Positions 1 through 9,075 of a DNA stretch of 42,284 bases are shown here, in pieces. Every line of letters begins with the position of its first letter. Position 1 is the first letter of the stretch. The translations under genes were made by a program, and so were the position numbers. The notes beneath the pieces are model-generated. The model saw only the letters and a list, made by a program, of their open reading frames with translations, was not told the DNA's origin and did not search any database. Location of the stretch: positions 1 through 42,284 of the forward strand of contig CAMIZK010000006.1 of NCBI GenBank assembly GCA_946403315.1, given 5' to 3'. This DNA comes from an uncultured Bacteroidales bacterium. Its GTDB lineage: Bacteria > Bacteroidota > Bacteroidia > Bacteroidales > Paludibacteraceae.

Positions 1-15
1 TTTTTCCCATATACT

Positions 16-47
16 CTTGCGTATGTGGGATTTTTTTTGTAATTTTG
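16..47 (+). promoter_or_regulatory. Bacteroidetes-type promoter (CTTG-N20-TAATTTTG)
   Basis: CTTG at 16-19, 20-nt spacer, TAATTTTG at 40-47; same architecture as six other promoters in the window. Confidence 0.6.
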
Positions 48-100
48 CGGCCGTTTTTGCCAAAAAGTGCCGTTTTGGCGCATTCGGAGCGGTATGTAAA

Positions 101-136
101 GGAGAATGGCGAGTGGGCGAATGGCGAAAGAAATGA
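101..136 (+). repeat. Heptameric short tandem repeat tract T1 (GGAGAAT/GGCGAGT/GGGCGAAT/GGCGAAA/GAAATGA)
   Basis: Period about 7 read directly; lies just upstream of the SLC13 gene. Confidence 0.7.
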
Positions 137-158
137 AAGATTTAAAATATAACAAACA

Positions 159-1607
159 ATGAAGATTTTTAACGTGAGGATTAAACGGCCTTCATTCAGC
201 ATCAAGCACTGGATCCTGCTTCCGTTGGTGATCCTAACCGTGCTGGCGTTGTGGTTTATACCGATTGAAGGCCTGACGGTGATTCAGCAGCGTACCGTCG
301 CTATTTTTGCGTATGCTGCGTTGATGTGGATGTTTGAGATCATCCCGGCTTGGGCAACATCTGTCAGCACAATCGTGCTCTTGCTTTTTGCGATCTCAAA
401 CAAAGGATTTACGACACCCGAGATGGGTAAATTAGTGGATTACAAGGCCCTGATGGCCGCGTTTGCGGACCCGACGATCATGCTTTTCTTGGGCGGATTT
501 GTGTTAGCGATTGCGGCCAGCAAAGTGGGTCTCGACCTGTATCTGGCACGTGTGTTATTGAAGCCGTTCGGTACGAAACCGAAGTACGTCTTATTGGGTT
601 TCTTGGTGCTCATCAGCGTCATGTCGATGTTCATGAGTAACACGGCTACCGCTGCGATGATGCTGGCTTTCCTGGCACCGGTGATCAAGACCTTACCGCC
701 GGATGGTGGTGGTCGTATGAGTCTGGCGATGGCTATTCCTATTGCCGCTAACATCGGTGGTTTGGGAACACCTATCGGTACACCGCCTAACGCCATTGCA
801 ATCGGTCAGTTGAAGGAACAGATCATCGATCCGGTGACGGGTGAAGAGATCTGGGGTGGTACGGAAATCGGTTTCGGTGCATGGATGATGCGTATGGTGC
901 CGGTGGTAATCATCATGATCACTTTTGCCTGGTTCTTGCTGCGTGCGCTCTATCCGTTCAAGGCCGAGAAGATTGAGATCAAGATCGAAGGAGATGTGAA
1001 GAAAGATTGGCATTTCTGGGTGGTAACCGTTACGTTCTTAGGCACGATCCTGCTGTGGATGACGGGTGAGTTAACAAAGTTAAACTCCAACATCATCGCC
1101 CTCTTACCCTTCGCTATCTTTGCCGTTTTGGGTATCTTCAAACGCGACGATTTTTCAAAAGTGGACTGGCACGTACTTTGGATGGTAGCCGGTGGCTTTG
1201 CCTTAGGTACGGCCTTGAACAAGACCGAGTTGGCCAGCGTCATGGTGAATGCCATTCCGTTTGGCGAATGGTCCGCTATCGTAGTGCTTGTCATCGCCGG
1301 TCTTGTAGGTTGGTTGCTGTCTAACTTCATCGCAAACTCGTCAGCGGCGAACCTCTTAGTGCCGATCTTGGCAATCGTAGGTGCGCATATGCCGAGTCTC
1401 GAGGCCTTTGGCGGTCTGACGACGCTGCTCGTTTGTATCGCAGCTTCGACCTCCTTTGCAATGCTCTTCCCGATCTCTACACCGCCGAATGCCATTGCTT
1501 GCTCGACGGGTCTGATCAAGACGAATGAGATGATGAAAGTGGGTCTGATAATCGGTATCACCGGTATCGCCCTCAGTTATGGTATTTTACTCTTATTCCC
1601 GTTCTAA
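159..1607 (+). CDS. SLC13/DASS family sodium:anion (dicarboxylate/sulfate) symporter
   Basis: 482 aa polytopic protein; SNTATAAMMLAFLAPV and GTPPNAIAIG / STPPNAIACSTG motifs typical of DASS carriers. Confidence 0.9.
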   Translation: MKIFNVRIKRPSFSIKHWILLPLVILTVLALWFIPIEGLTVIQQRTVAIFAYAALMWMFEIIPAWATSVSTIVLLLFAISNKGFTTPEMGKLVDYKALMAAFADPTIMLFLGGFVLAIAASKVGLDLYLARVLLKPFGTKPKYVLLGFLVLISVMSMFMSNTATAAMMLAFLAPVIKTLPPDGGGRMSLAMAIPIAANIGGLGTPIGTPPNAIAIGQLKEQIIDPVTGEEIWGGTEIGFGAWMMRMVPVVIIMITFAWFLLRALYPFKAEKIEIKIEGDVKKDWHFWVVTVTFLGTILLWMTGELTKLNSNIIALLPFAIFAVLGIFKRDDFSKVDWHVLWMVAGGFALGTALNKTELASVMVNAIPFGEWSAIVVLVIAGLVGWLLSNFIANSSAANLLVPILAIVGAHMPSLEAFGGLTTLLVCIAASTSFAMLFPISTPPNAIACSTGLIKTNEMMKVGLIIGITGIALSYGILLLFPF

Positions 1608-1608
1608 T

Positions 1609-3027
1609 ATGAAACATGTTAGCAGTTGGCTATTAGCTATTAGCCTTTTGATCTGTGTTCCGGTGACGGCGCAGGAGAACAAAGAAGTGAAGAAAGAAGC
1701 TGTGAAGAGTCATCTCAAGCAGCATTTTAAACCCTATGGGTTTATTCGTAACTATTTCACCTACGACAGCCGTGAGAGTTGGTCGGGAACGGGTGACTTG
1801 TATAACTATCAGCCGAAGGACGAGAGTTGGAACCAGACGGTGGCGGAAGCTGCGACATCGGGTGTACCCCGTGAGGACCTCAATGCGATGAGCACGTTCC
1901 GTTTCCTGAGTCTGACGACCCGTGTGGGCGTGAACATCGTAGGCTATCAATGGCGTGGAACGGAGTTCGGTGGTAAGATTGAGGCCGATTTCTATGCAGG
2001 ATTGAGTACCAAGACCGCTCAGACACACTCCGTTTCGGGTGTGGCGCAGTTCCGTCTTCGTCAGGCGTACCTGACCTTGGGTTGGGACAGTCTGAAGATG
2101 GGTAAAGACTATGCACGTGTGGATCTGTTGATTGGTCAGGCTTGGCACCCGATGGCAGCAGACCTCTGTGACGCCATCGCATTGAACTCGGGTGCACCGT
2201 TCGGTCCGTTCAGCCGTACACCGCAGGTGAAGATGGATGCCCGTCTGGGTAAGTACTTCACCTTGACCGCAGCCGGTCTGTGGCAAATGCAGTACCTCTC
2301 GATTGGACCGGACAACACGACCTCGGCTGAGTATATCGCATACAGCAAAACGCCCGAAGCCTATCTGGGAATCTCGGTGCATGATAAGGGTTGGCTCTTC
2401 CGTGCCGGCGCCGATGTGTTGAGCATCAGCCCACGCCACCAAGGCTCTATCAGCGGGGTCAAGGTGTCGGTCAAAGATCGCATCACCACCGCTTCTCCCT
2501 TTGTCTATCTGCAGTACAAGAAAGGTGAGTTCTCCTTCAAGGCGAAGAGTATCTTTGCCGAAGCAGGCGAGCACATGAACATGTACGGCGGATACGGTAT
2601 CAAGGCAGTCAATGCCGATGGCTCGTATGCATACACACCGATTCGTCACAGCACCTCGTGGATCAGTATTGTCTATGGAGGCAAAGTAGGAGCACAGGAA
2701 GACAAGCACCCGCAGAAACTGCAGGGAATCCTGTTTGGCGGCTACGTGCATAATTTCGGAACCAAAGAGGCTCTGTACGATATCGATGGCGACGGCAAAT
2801 ATACGAAGGCGGAGTTCTTCTATCCCCGTTCGGCTGCGATGAATCAGATGTGGCGTCTCTCGCCGACCTTGCTCTATACGGTAGGTAAGTTCCAACTCGG
2901 TCTGGAGTACGAGATCACGTCTGTGCAGTACGGAGACGGTACGTTGGATGCGCATGCGCTGTCCACCAACGGTCTGCATTGGGTGACCAACCACCGCGTG
3001 CAGTTTATGACCAAGTACAATTTCTAA
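1609..3027 (+). CDS. Outer-membrane porin-like beta-barrel protein
   Basis: Signal peptide MKHVSSWLLAISLLICVPVTAQ; alternating beta-strand composition ending in ...VTNHRVQFMTKYNF; true ATG at 1609, downstream of the ORF-track start. Confidence 0.7.
   Translation: MKHVSSWLLAISLLICVPVTAQENKEVKKEAVKSHLKQHFKPYGFIRNYFTYDSRESWSGTGDLYNYQPKDESWNQTVAEAATSGVPREDLNAMSTFRFLSLTTRVGVNIVGYQWRGTEFGGKIEADFYAGLSTKTAQTHSVSGVAQFRLRQAYLTLGWDSLKMGKDYARVDLLIGQAWHPMAADLCDAIALNSGAPFGPFSRTPQVKMDARLGKYFTLTAAGLWQMQYLSIGPDNTTSAEYIAYSKTPEAYLGISVHDKGWLFRAGADVLSISPRHQGSISGVKVSVKDRITTASPFVYLQYKKGEFSFKAKSIFAEAGEHMNMYGGYGIKAVNADGSYAYTPIRHSTSWISIVYGGKVGAQEDKHPQKLQGILFGGYVHNFGTKEALYDIDGDGKYTKAEFFYPRSAAMNQMWRLSPTLLYTVGKFQLGLEYEITSVQYGDGTLDAHALSTNGLHWVTNHRVQFMTKYNF
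1618..1645 (+). repeat. Heptameric repeat tract T6 (GTTAGCA GTTGGCT ATTAGCT ATTAGCC)
   Basis: Four consecutive 7-nt units inside the signal-peptide codons. Confidence 0.7.
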
Positions 3028-3061
3028 AATTGTACAAATTTTACAAAAAATGGCATACACT

Positions 3062-3093
3062 CTTGTGTATGTCATATTTTTTTTGTAACTTTG
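3062..3093 (+). promoter_or_regulatory. Bacteroidetes-type promoter (CTTG-N20-TAACTTTG), nearly leaderless
   Basis: ATG at 3103 is only 9 nt after the -7 element. Confidence 0.7.
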
Positions 3094-3102
3094 CACCCGA
3101 TT

Positions 3103-3966
3103 ATGTATCAGGAGAGTGATAAGATATGCGATCTGATGGCGCATGAGGAAGATGCGATTCAGATTATCAGTCGTTTCGGACTGGAGATGGGGGTGGGGAA
3201 CCAGACCATCGAGCAGGTCTGTACTGCGCATGGAGTGCATACGCCTACTTTCCTTTCCATCGTCAATTATAAGGTGTTCAAACAGAAAGCCCTGCCCGCG
3301 GATATCGATGTGGATACGCTGCAGCGGTACCTCAAGAATGCACATACCTATTTCCTCGATTTCCGTTTGCCGAGGATCCGGGAGAACCTGATGGATGCCA
3401 TCCGTCCGGCGGAGTCGTCCAGTAAGATCCCGATGCTGATCCTCCGTTGCTACGATGAGTTTGTGTCCGAGATCCAGACGCATATCGCTCATGAGAATGC
3501 CGGTTTGTTTGAAGAGCATGCCCATGACGACGAACGCATCACGGGTAAGCTGACGGAAATCAAGAACCTGATCATCAAATACTACCCCGGTACGTCGTAT
3601 GCCCTGCTGAGCGTGATGAGTGACCTATGGCATACGGAACTGGATTTTGCCGACCACTGTGCCATCGAGGATGATATATTGCGACCGGCGCTTTTAATGG
3701 CGAAAGGCGAAGGGCGAAAGGCAAATGGCGAAAGGTTAAAGGCGAATGGCGAACAAGAGGAGTTGAGTGAACGGGAGAAAGATGTGCTGGTGCAGATTGT
3801 AAAGGGTTTGAGCAACAAAGAGATCGCTGACGTGCTGTTCATCTCCACCCACACCGTCATCACCCATCGCAAGAATATCAGTCGAAAATTGAATATCCAT
3901 TCCACGGCCGGTTTGACGATCTATGCCATCGTGAACAAGTTAGTGGATATCAATAGTTTGGAATAA
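3103..3966 (+). CDS. ScdA/RIC-like N-terminal + hemerythrin-like domain + LuxR-type HTH regulator
   Basis: N-term DUF542-like segment (ICDLMAHEEDAIQIISRFGLEMGVGNQTIEQVC), His/Glu-rich helical region, C-term LSEREKDVLVQIVKGLSNKEIADVLFISTHTVITHRKNISRKL (LuxR HTH). Confidence 0.8.
   Translation: MYQESDKICDLMAHEEDAIQIISRFGLEMGVGNQTIEQVCTAHGVHTPTFLSIVNYKVFKQKALPADIDVDTLQRYLKNAHTYFLDFRLPRIRENLMDAIRPAESSSKIPMLILRCYDEFVSEIQTHIAHENAGLFEEHAHDDERITGKLTEIKNLIIKYYPGTSYALLSVMSDLWHTELDFADHCAIEDDILRPALLMAKGEGRKANGERLKANGEQEELSEREKDVLVQIVKGLSNKEIADVLFISTHTVITHRKNISRKLNIHSTAGLTIYAIVNKLVDINSLE
3699..3754 (+). repeat. Heptameric repeat tract T2, eight uninterrupted 7-nt units (GGCGAAA consensus), in frame within the LuxR regulator
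   Basis: GGCGAAA GGCGAAG GGCGAAA GGCAAAT GGCGAAA GGTTAAA GGCGAAT GGCGAAC. Confidence 0.9.
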
Positions 3967-3977
3967 ACAGATAGCTT

Positions 3978-5846
3978 ATGGCTAAGAAAATAAAACCGTA
4001 TTTGGACAATGAGGGTAGGGCGTTACCTTACCCGTTTTTGATCAATTTTATTCTTTGGCTGGTAGGCGGTAGTCAGACTGTTCGTCTGAAGTTCTGGAGC
4101 CGCAAGCCACGGCATATCGCCGAGAAGACTTTACGGGATATTTTGACCATTTCTCGGGACACGGTCTATGGAAAAGAACACCATTTTGACCGTATCCTTA
4201 GTGCCACGACCGCCGAGGATTTCTTCCGTCTGTACCGTCTGTATGTACCCGTGAATGACAGTTTTGAGACCTTACGGCCCTACGTGGAACGGCATAAACA
4301 TGGTGAGGAAGATGTGCTCTTCCCCGGTAAACCGGATATGTATGCTACGACGTCCGGTACGACCTCCGAACCCAAATGGATCCCGATGACGCATAAGTAC
4401 CTCAAGGATGTGTACGGTAAGATGAGTCATATCTGGACCTGGAACTTTGTCAAGCATCGAAGCCGTATCTTCGGCGGACATATCTTCACCACCGTAGGTA
4501 AGGAATGCGAAGGTTATGCACCCGACGGCACCTTGTTCGGTGCGGTGAGCGGTGTGCTGGTGCGTGATATCCCGCAGATCATCAAGAAGCATTATACGGC
4601 GCCTGCATCCGTCATGTCTATTCCCGATTATGGAACGCGTAATTACGTGCTCATGCGTCTGGCTTTGCAGCACCGGGATGTAACGCTGTGGGCGACAGCG
4701 AACCCATCGACGATATTGGAGTTGCTGCGTGCCCTTAACGAAAACACCGAGGAGATGATCTCCGATATCGAGAAGGGTACGATTAGCGATGTCTTTGATA
4801 TCCCGTTCGAGATCCGCTCGGAGTTGGACGAATATATATCACCGCGACCCGAACGAGCCGAAGAGTTACGGAAAATATTGGCAGAAACGGGGCATCTGTA
4901 CCCGAAAGATTTCTGGCCTTGGTTACAATACCTGAGCACCTGGAAATGCGGTAACACCAAGATCTACATGGATAAGTACATGGATCAGTTCAATTGGGAC
5001 AAGACGTTCTATCAGGAGTTGGGTTATATCGCTACCGAATGCCGTTTCGGTTTTTCGTTAGACGATACGAATGAGTCGGTGCTCTTCCCGCAGTTCCATT
5101 ACTATGAGTTCGTGGAAGAGAGTGAACTAAGCAGTCCCCGGAAGCACTTCCTGCAGATTGATGAGTTGGAACTGGGTAAACGGTACTGTGCGTATGTGAC
5201 CACTTATTCCGGTCTCTACCGCTATAACATGAACGACCTGGTGGAAGTGGGCGGAAAGTTCAAGAACACACCTACCGTGCATATGATCAGCAAGGTGAAC
5301 GGCATCGTGTCGATGACGGGTGAGAAACTGTACGAGCCGCAGTTCATGGACGCCGTGCACCAGGCGGAGGATGAAACCGGTATCAAGACTAAGTTCTTCG
5401 TCGGCTTTGCCGATGTGGAGGAGTCCAAATACCATTTCTACTACGAGTTTGAGAACGAGAAGATCAAACAGGCGCAGGCGGAAGCCTTCACGAAAGTGGT
5501 GGACGAAAAACTGCAGCATATCAATCTCGAATATGAATCCAAACGGCAGTCGTTCCGTCTCCATGAACCGGAGACGCATATCCTGCTGTCCAATGCCTAT
5601 GCCCGTTTCAAAGCCGCTTGCCTGAAGGACGGCTTCCGAGACGGACAGTTCAAGTTCAACTTGCTGATGCAGGATGAGAAACGTCGGTCGAAATTTAACA
5701 TGCTGCAACGTCTGGAGTCCGGTTTCGATTCCGTTTACGAAGGAATTCTCAACAGTGCTAACCGGTATGACGAACGGAGGCGCAGGAGAGCGAAAGAGAA
5801 GGCGAAGACCGAAGGAAGAAAGGCGAAAGGTGAAGGAACTAAATAA
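3978..5846 (+). CDS. GH3 (auxin-responsive promoter) family protein, putative acyl-adenylating/amido synthetase
   Basis: 622 aa; YATTSGTTSEPKWIPMT and TYSGLYRYNMNDLVEV motifs characteristic of GH3. Confidence 0.9.
   Translation: MAKKIKPYLDNEGRALPYPFLINFILWLVGGSQTVRLKFWSRKPRHIAEKTLRDILTISRDTVYGKEHHFDRILSATTAEDFFRLYRLYVPVNDSFETLRPYVERHKHGEEDVLFPGKPDMYATTSGTTSEPKWIPMTHKYLKDVYGKMSHIWTWNFVKHRSRIFGGHIFTTVGKECEGYAPDGTLFGAVSGVLVRDIPQIIKKHYTAPASVMSIPDYGTRNYVLMRLALQHRDVTLWATANPSTILELLRALNENTEEMISDIEKGTISDVFDIPFEIRSELDEYISPRPERAEELRKILAETGHLYPKDFWPWLQYLSTWKCGNTKIYMDKYMDQFNWDKTFYQELGYIATECRFGFSLDDTNESVLFPQFHYYEFVEESELSSPRKHFLQIDELELGKRYCAYVTTYSGLYRYNMNDLVEVGGKFKNTPTVHMISKVNGIVSMTGEKLYEPQFMDAVHQAEDETGIKTKFFVGFADVEESKYHFYYEFENEKIKQAQAEAFTKVVDEKLQHINLEYESKRQSFRLHEPETHILLSNAYARFKAACLKDGFRDGQFKFNLLMQDEKRRSKFNMLQRLESGFDSVYEGILNSANRYDERRRRRAKEKAKTEGRKAKGEGTK
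5791..5838 (+). repeat. Heptameric repeat tract T3 spanning the GH3 3' end and HAD 5' end
   Basis: GAAGACC GAAGGAA GAAAGGC GAAAGGT GAAGGAA. Confidence 0.75.
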
Positions 5847-6357
5847 CATAAAAACCGTTATCTTTGATCTCGACGGTACGTTCTATGACAAACGGGGTCT
5901 GTCCAAACGGATGGTGCGCCGCTTGTGGTGGTGCTTACCGCTGATGATTATTGACCGTGTCAGCAAAGGACCGTTATGGCGGTGGATCGTGTCCACCCGT
6001 TGGCACCGGAACGTGTACCTCCAAACGATGACGGACTTGATACGCACCACCTGTCCACGCAAAGAGGAGGTGGTACGTTTCTTCGAAGACTGCAAGGCGA
6101 AGGGTCTGCAGACGGCTATCTATTCGGACTATGCCTGCGTGGAAGAGAAACTGACTGCACTCGATATTGATTTCAAACGTTTTGATGCTATCTTTACCGC
6201 ACCGCAGTTAGGCGGACTCAAACCCTCCAAAACCTATGCAGAGAAAGTGATAGCAGCGCTAAAAGCCGATCCGAAGACCACGTTGTTCGTAGGCGACCGG
6301 GAAGAGAAAGACGGTGCGGCGGCCAAAGCAGTAGGAGCAAATTATAGGAAAGTATGA
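5830..6357 (+). CDS. HAD-family hydrolase
   Basis: VIFDLDGTFYD motif I; LFVGDREEKDGAAAKAVGA motif IV; likely GTG start at 5830 overlapping the GH3 stop. Confidence 0.8.
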   Translation: MKELNNIKTVIFDLDGTFYDKRGLSKRMVRRLWWCLPLMIIDRVSKGPLWRWIVSTRWHRNVYLQTMTDLIRTTCPRKEEVVRFFEDCKAKGLQTAIYSDYACVEEKLTALDIDFKRFDAIFTAPQLGGLKPSKTYAEKVIAALKADPKTTLFVGDREEKDGAAAKAVGANYRKV

Positions 6358-7235
6358 ATATACGATATGAAGAGTTGAAAGTGACGGAAGGTACGTATGT
6401 GCCGCCGGTGAAGATGGATTATCCGGAAGAGGATCCGTATGTGGGTTTGTACAAACCCGTCTATGACCGGCCGTTTCCGGAAGTGGATGCGAACTATCCG
6501 TATGTGGATGACACGCCGGCAAACAAACGGCGTATCCGCTTAGGGTATATCTTTGTCCTCCGTCCGTTAGGATGGATCTTACGACTCAAATACGGTTTGC
6601 GTTGGAAGATAGAAGGGGAGAAAGGATGGCGGAGATCCAGTTGCGGTGTACGCCGGTGGTTGAAACAGTTTGACTTAAGTCGCGGTGCCATCACGGTCGC
6701 AAACCACTGTTACCGCCATGACTGTGCGTCGGTGTTAACCACCTTCCATGCTTCGCATAACACCCGTATTCCGATGTTTGCGCCTAACTTCAAGACCAAG
6801 GACCAGTTCTATCTCCGTATCGTCGGCGGAATACCTATTCCGGAACCGGAAGCCGGACTGAGTGCGATGAAAGCGTTCAATGCCGCTTTCGATGAGTTCC
6901 ACCGCCGCGGTTATTGGTTTCATATCTTCCCCGAAGCAAAACGCTGGGATTGGTACAAACCCGTGCGACCATTCCAGAAAGGAGCGTTCACCATGGCCTA
7001 TAAGTACAACAAACCGATCATCCCGTTTGCGGTCACCTATCGACCCAGAACGGGTATCTGGCGACTGTTCGGTTCCAAAGATGAACCGCTGACGCAAGTG
7101 ATCATCGGTAAACCGATCTATCCGGATACCACGCAGCCACGAGCCGTGGAGACCGAACGATTGTTAAATTTGACGCATGAGACCGTATGTCGTTTAGCAG
7201 GCATAACACACAATACCTGGCCGTCATCGCTCTGA
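6354..7235 (+). CDS. PlsC-like lysophospholipid acyltransferase family protein
   Basis: ITVANHCYRHDCASV (NHxxxxD-like) and HIFPEAKRWDW (FPEG-like) motifs; ATGA overlap with the HAD gene. Confidence 0.7.
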   Translation: MNIRYEELKVTEGTYVPPVKMDYPEEDPYVGLYKPVYDRPFPEVDANYPYVDDTPANKRRIRLGYIFVLRPLGWILRLKYGLRWKIEGEKGWRRSSCGVRRWLKQFDLSRGAITVANHCYRHDCASVLTTFHASHNTRIPMFAPNFKTKDQFYLRIVGGIPIPEPEAGLSAMKAFNAAFDEFHRRGYWFHIFPEAKRWDWYKPVRPFQKGAFTMAYKYNKPIIPFAVTYRPRTGIWRLFGSKDEPLTQVIIGKPIYPDTTQPRAVETERLLNLTHETVCRLAGITHNTWPSSL

Positions 7236-8134
7236 TCGTGTCGATGCTCATCTGGTCGGTGAGCGGAATAGCGATCAAGCATGCCTTGGAGGTTCTGCCG
7301 CCGTTTACGATGATCATCATGCGTTTCGTGCCGGCGGTGCTGCTGATGCTCGTCATCGGTCTGATCTTCCGTAATAGTCCGCTATTGGGTCTGCAGAAGA
7401 TGGATCGAAAAGACCTGCCACTGTTCCTGATCGCCGGATTCTGTCAACCCTTCCTGTACTATCTCTTGGAGACCTTCACCTACGATGCCTTGGAGAGTCC
7501 GACGATTGCCGAGACGCTCTTATCCACTTCGCCCTTACTCAGTCCCGTTTTTGCGGCCGTGCTGCTCCGGGAACGGGTAACGAAATACAACATCTTCGGT
7601 ATTCTCATCTCCACAGGCGGTGTATTTGCATTGACGCTGATCGGTAGCCGGAACTACGATATCGGAAACTACTGGGGCATCCTCTTGGCTTTTGCCGCCG
7701 TGTCAGCAGCTGTAGTGGACTCGATCATGATGCGGAAGGTACCGATGCGATACAGTTCCCTTTCCTTCATCTTCTATGCCCAGTTGATCAGTCTCTGCTT
7801 CTTCATCCCCATCTGGTTCATCAAAGAAGGTCCGACAGCAATCTCCAATCTCCAATGTACAATCTCCAATACGCAGTTAATGACTGCGTTAGGTTGTGTG
7901 GCGTATCTGACCGTTTTTGCATCGGTGATCGCGTTTATCCTCTTCTGTTTTGCACTGCGAAAGATCGGTGTGACCCAGGCGAATGCGTTCAATAACATCC
8001 GTCCGGCGTTCACCGCCATTTGGATGTTGGCCTTCTTCGGAGAACAACTGCCGATCGGTAAGTGGATAGGTATAGGATTAATCATTTTTGGCTTGTTTAT
8101 ATGCCAAAAGAAAGAAAAAATTACAAATTATTAA
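7187..8134 (+). CDS. EamA/DMT family transporter
   Basis: 315 aa, about 10 TM segments; two EamA halves (LIWSVSGIAIKHALEVLPPFTMIIMRFVPA; NIRPAFTAIWMLAFFGEQLPIGKWIGIGLIIFGLFI). Confidence 0.9.
   Translation: MSFSRHNTQYLAVIALIVSMLIWSVSGIAIKHALEVLPPFTMIIMRFVPAVLLMLVIGLIFRNSPLLGLQKMDRKDLPLFLIAGFCQPFLYYLLETFTYDALESPTIAETLLSTSPLLSPVFAAVLLRERVTKYNIFGILISTGGVFALTLIGSRNYDIGNYWGILLAFAAVSAAVVDSIMMRKVPMRYSSLSFIFYAQLISLCFFIPIWFIKEGPTAISNLQCTISNTQLMTALGCVAYLTVFASVIAFILFCFALRKIGVTQANAFNNIRPAFTAIWMLAFFGEQLPIGKWIGIGLIIFGLFICQKKEKITNY
7842..7869 (+). repeat. Heptameric repeat tract T4 (TCTCCAA TCTCCAA TGTACAA TCTCCAA) inside the EamA ORF
   Basis: Four exact 7-nt units, encoding AISNLQCTISNTQ. Confidence 0.8.
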
Positions 8135-8140
8135 GATTTA

Positions 8141-8172
8141 TTTGTGTATACGAAAAAAAATTCGTATCTTTG
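8141..8172 (+). promoter_or_regulatory. Bacteroidetes-type promoter (TTTG-N20-TATCTTTG) for the steroid-reductase cluster
   Basis: TTTG 8141-8144, 20-nt spacer, TATCTTTG 8165-8172. Confidence 0.7.
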
Positions 8173-8263
8173 TGCGCATTTTTTCGTTCCGGTGAAAACG
8201 GATAAGAAATAATTGGATGTAGATCACGCATTTTTTGTTTTGAAAATATAACAAACAAACGAT

Positions 8264-9073
8264 ATGGGTATTTTAAACTCCTCTTTTAGCGACCTCTTGT
8301 TCATCATGTTCATTGTGGGCCTGGTCGTTTTTATCTCGCTTTATTTCGTAGATGCGGGGTATGGTAAGATGCGTTCGGAGAAATGGGGACCGGCGATGAA
8401 TAACAAAGCGGGATGGCTGCTGATGGAGTGTCCTGTTTTCTTTGTGGTGCTCTATGAGTACTTCAAGGCCTTCGGCGATCCGGAGATAGCGGACCGGGTA
8501 CAGCAAGCGCCGTACTGGATCTTCTTCCTGATCTTTGAGTTCCATTACTTCCAGCGCTCATTCATCTTCCCCTTCCTGCTCAAAGGTAAGAGCAAGATGC
8601 CGTTTGCAATCATGCTGCTGTCTGTGATCTGGAATGTGATTAACGGTTATATTCAGGGGCATTTCCTCTTCCACATTGCTCCGGCGGATGAGTATTACTC
8701 CCAGTTATATACCTCGGAATGGTTGATGGATCCCCGATTCATCATCGGTACGGCGATCTTCTTCACCGGTTGGATCATTAACATGCATTCGGACCATGTG
8801 ATCCGTCATCTGCGCAAACCCGGTGATACGAACCATTACTTGCCTAAGAAAGGTATGTACAAGTACGTCACGAGTGCCAACTACTTAGGTGAGATCACGG
8901 AATGGCTCGGTTTTGCGATCCTGACCTGGTCGTTTGCCGGTCTGCTGTTCTTCTGGTTCAGCTGCTGCAACCTGGTGCCGAGAAGCAATGCGATCTACAA
9001 GAAATACGAGGAAGAGTTCCCCGAGGAGTTTGATCGTAAGAAACTAAAACGAATTATACCTTTTATTTACTAA
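8264..9073 (+). CDS. SRD5A-like 3-oxo-5-alpha-steroid 4-dehydrogenase (steroid 5-alpha-reductase family)
   Basis: GWIINMHSDHVIRHLRKPGDTNHYLPKKGMYKYVTSANYLGEITEWLGFAILTWS, closely resembling the C-terminal signature of animal SRD5A enzymes; HYFQRSFIFPFLL motif. Confidence 0.9.
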   Translation: MGILNSSFSDLLFIMFIVGLVVFISLYFVDAGYGKMRSEKWGPAMNNKAGWLLMECPVFFVVLYEYFKAFGDPEIADRVQQAPYWIFFLIFEFHYFQRSFIFPFLLKGKSKMPFAIMLLSVIWNVINGYIQGHFLFHIAPADEYYSQLYTSEWLMDPRFIIGTAIFFTGWIINMHSDHVIRHLRKPGDTNHYLPKKGMYKYVTSANYLGEITEWLGFAILTWSFAGLLFFWFSCCNLVPRSNAIYKKYEEEFPEEFDRKKLKRIIPFIY

Positions 9074-9075
9074 AA

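Noticed and set aside
1633-3525. 630-aa minus-strand ORF antisense to the porin and LuxR genes
   Set aside because: Mirror ORF of strongly coding plus-strand genes; spans two genes and their promoter; His/Arg-rich with no recognisable domain.
3699-3754. Heptamer tract as simple low-complexity sequencing or assembly artefact
   Set aside because: The same unit class recurs at many independent loci with different sequence variants and conserved period, which an artefact would not produce; long-read confirmation is still advisable for exact unit counts.
3978-5846. GH3 enzyme as the amino-acid-conjugating partner of the steroid cassette
   Set aside because: Plausible chemistry, but three unrelated genes and a separate promoter (8141-8172) lie between them and GH3 proteins are common in Bacteroidetes; no sequence evidence for a link.
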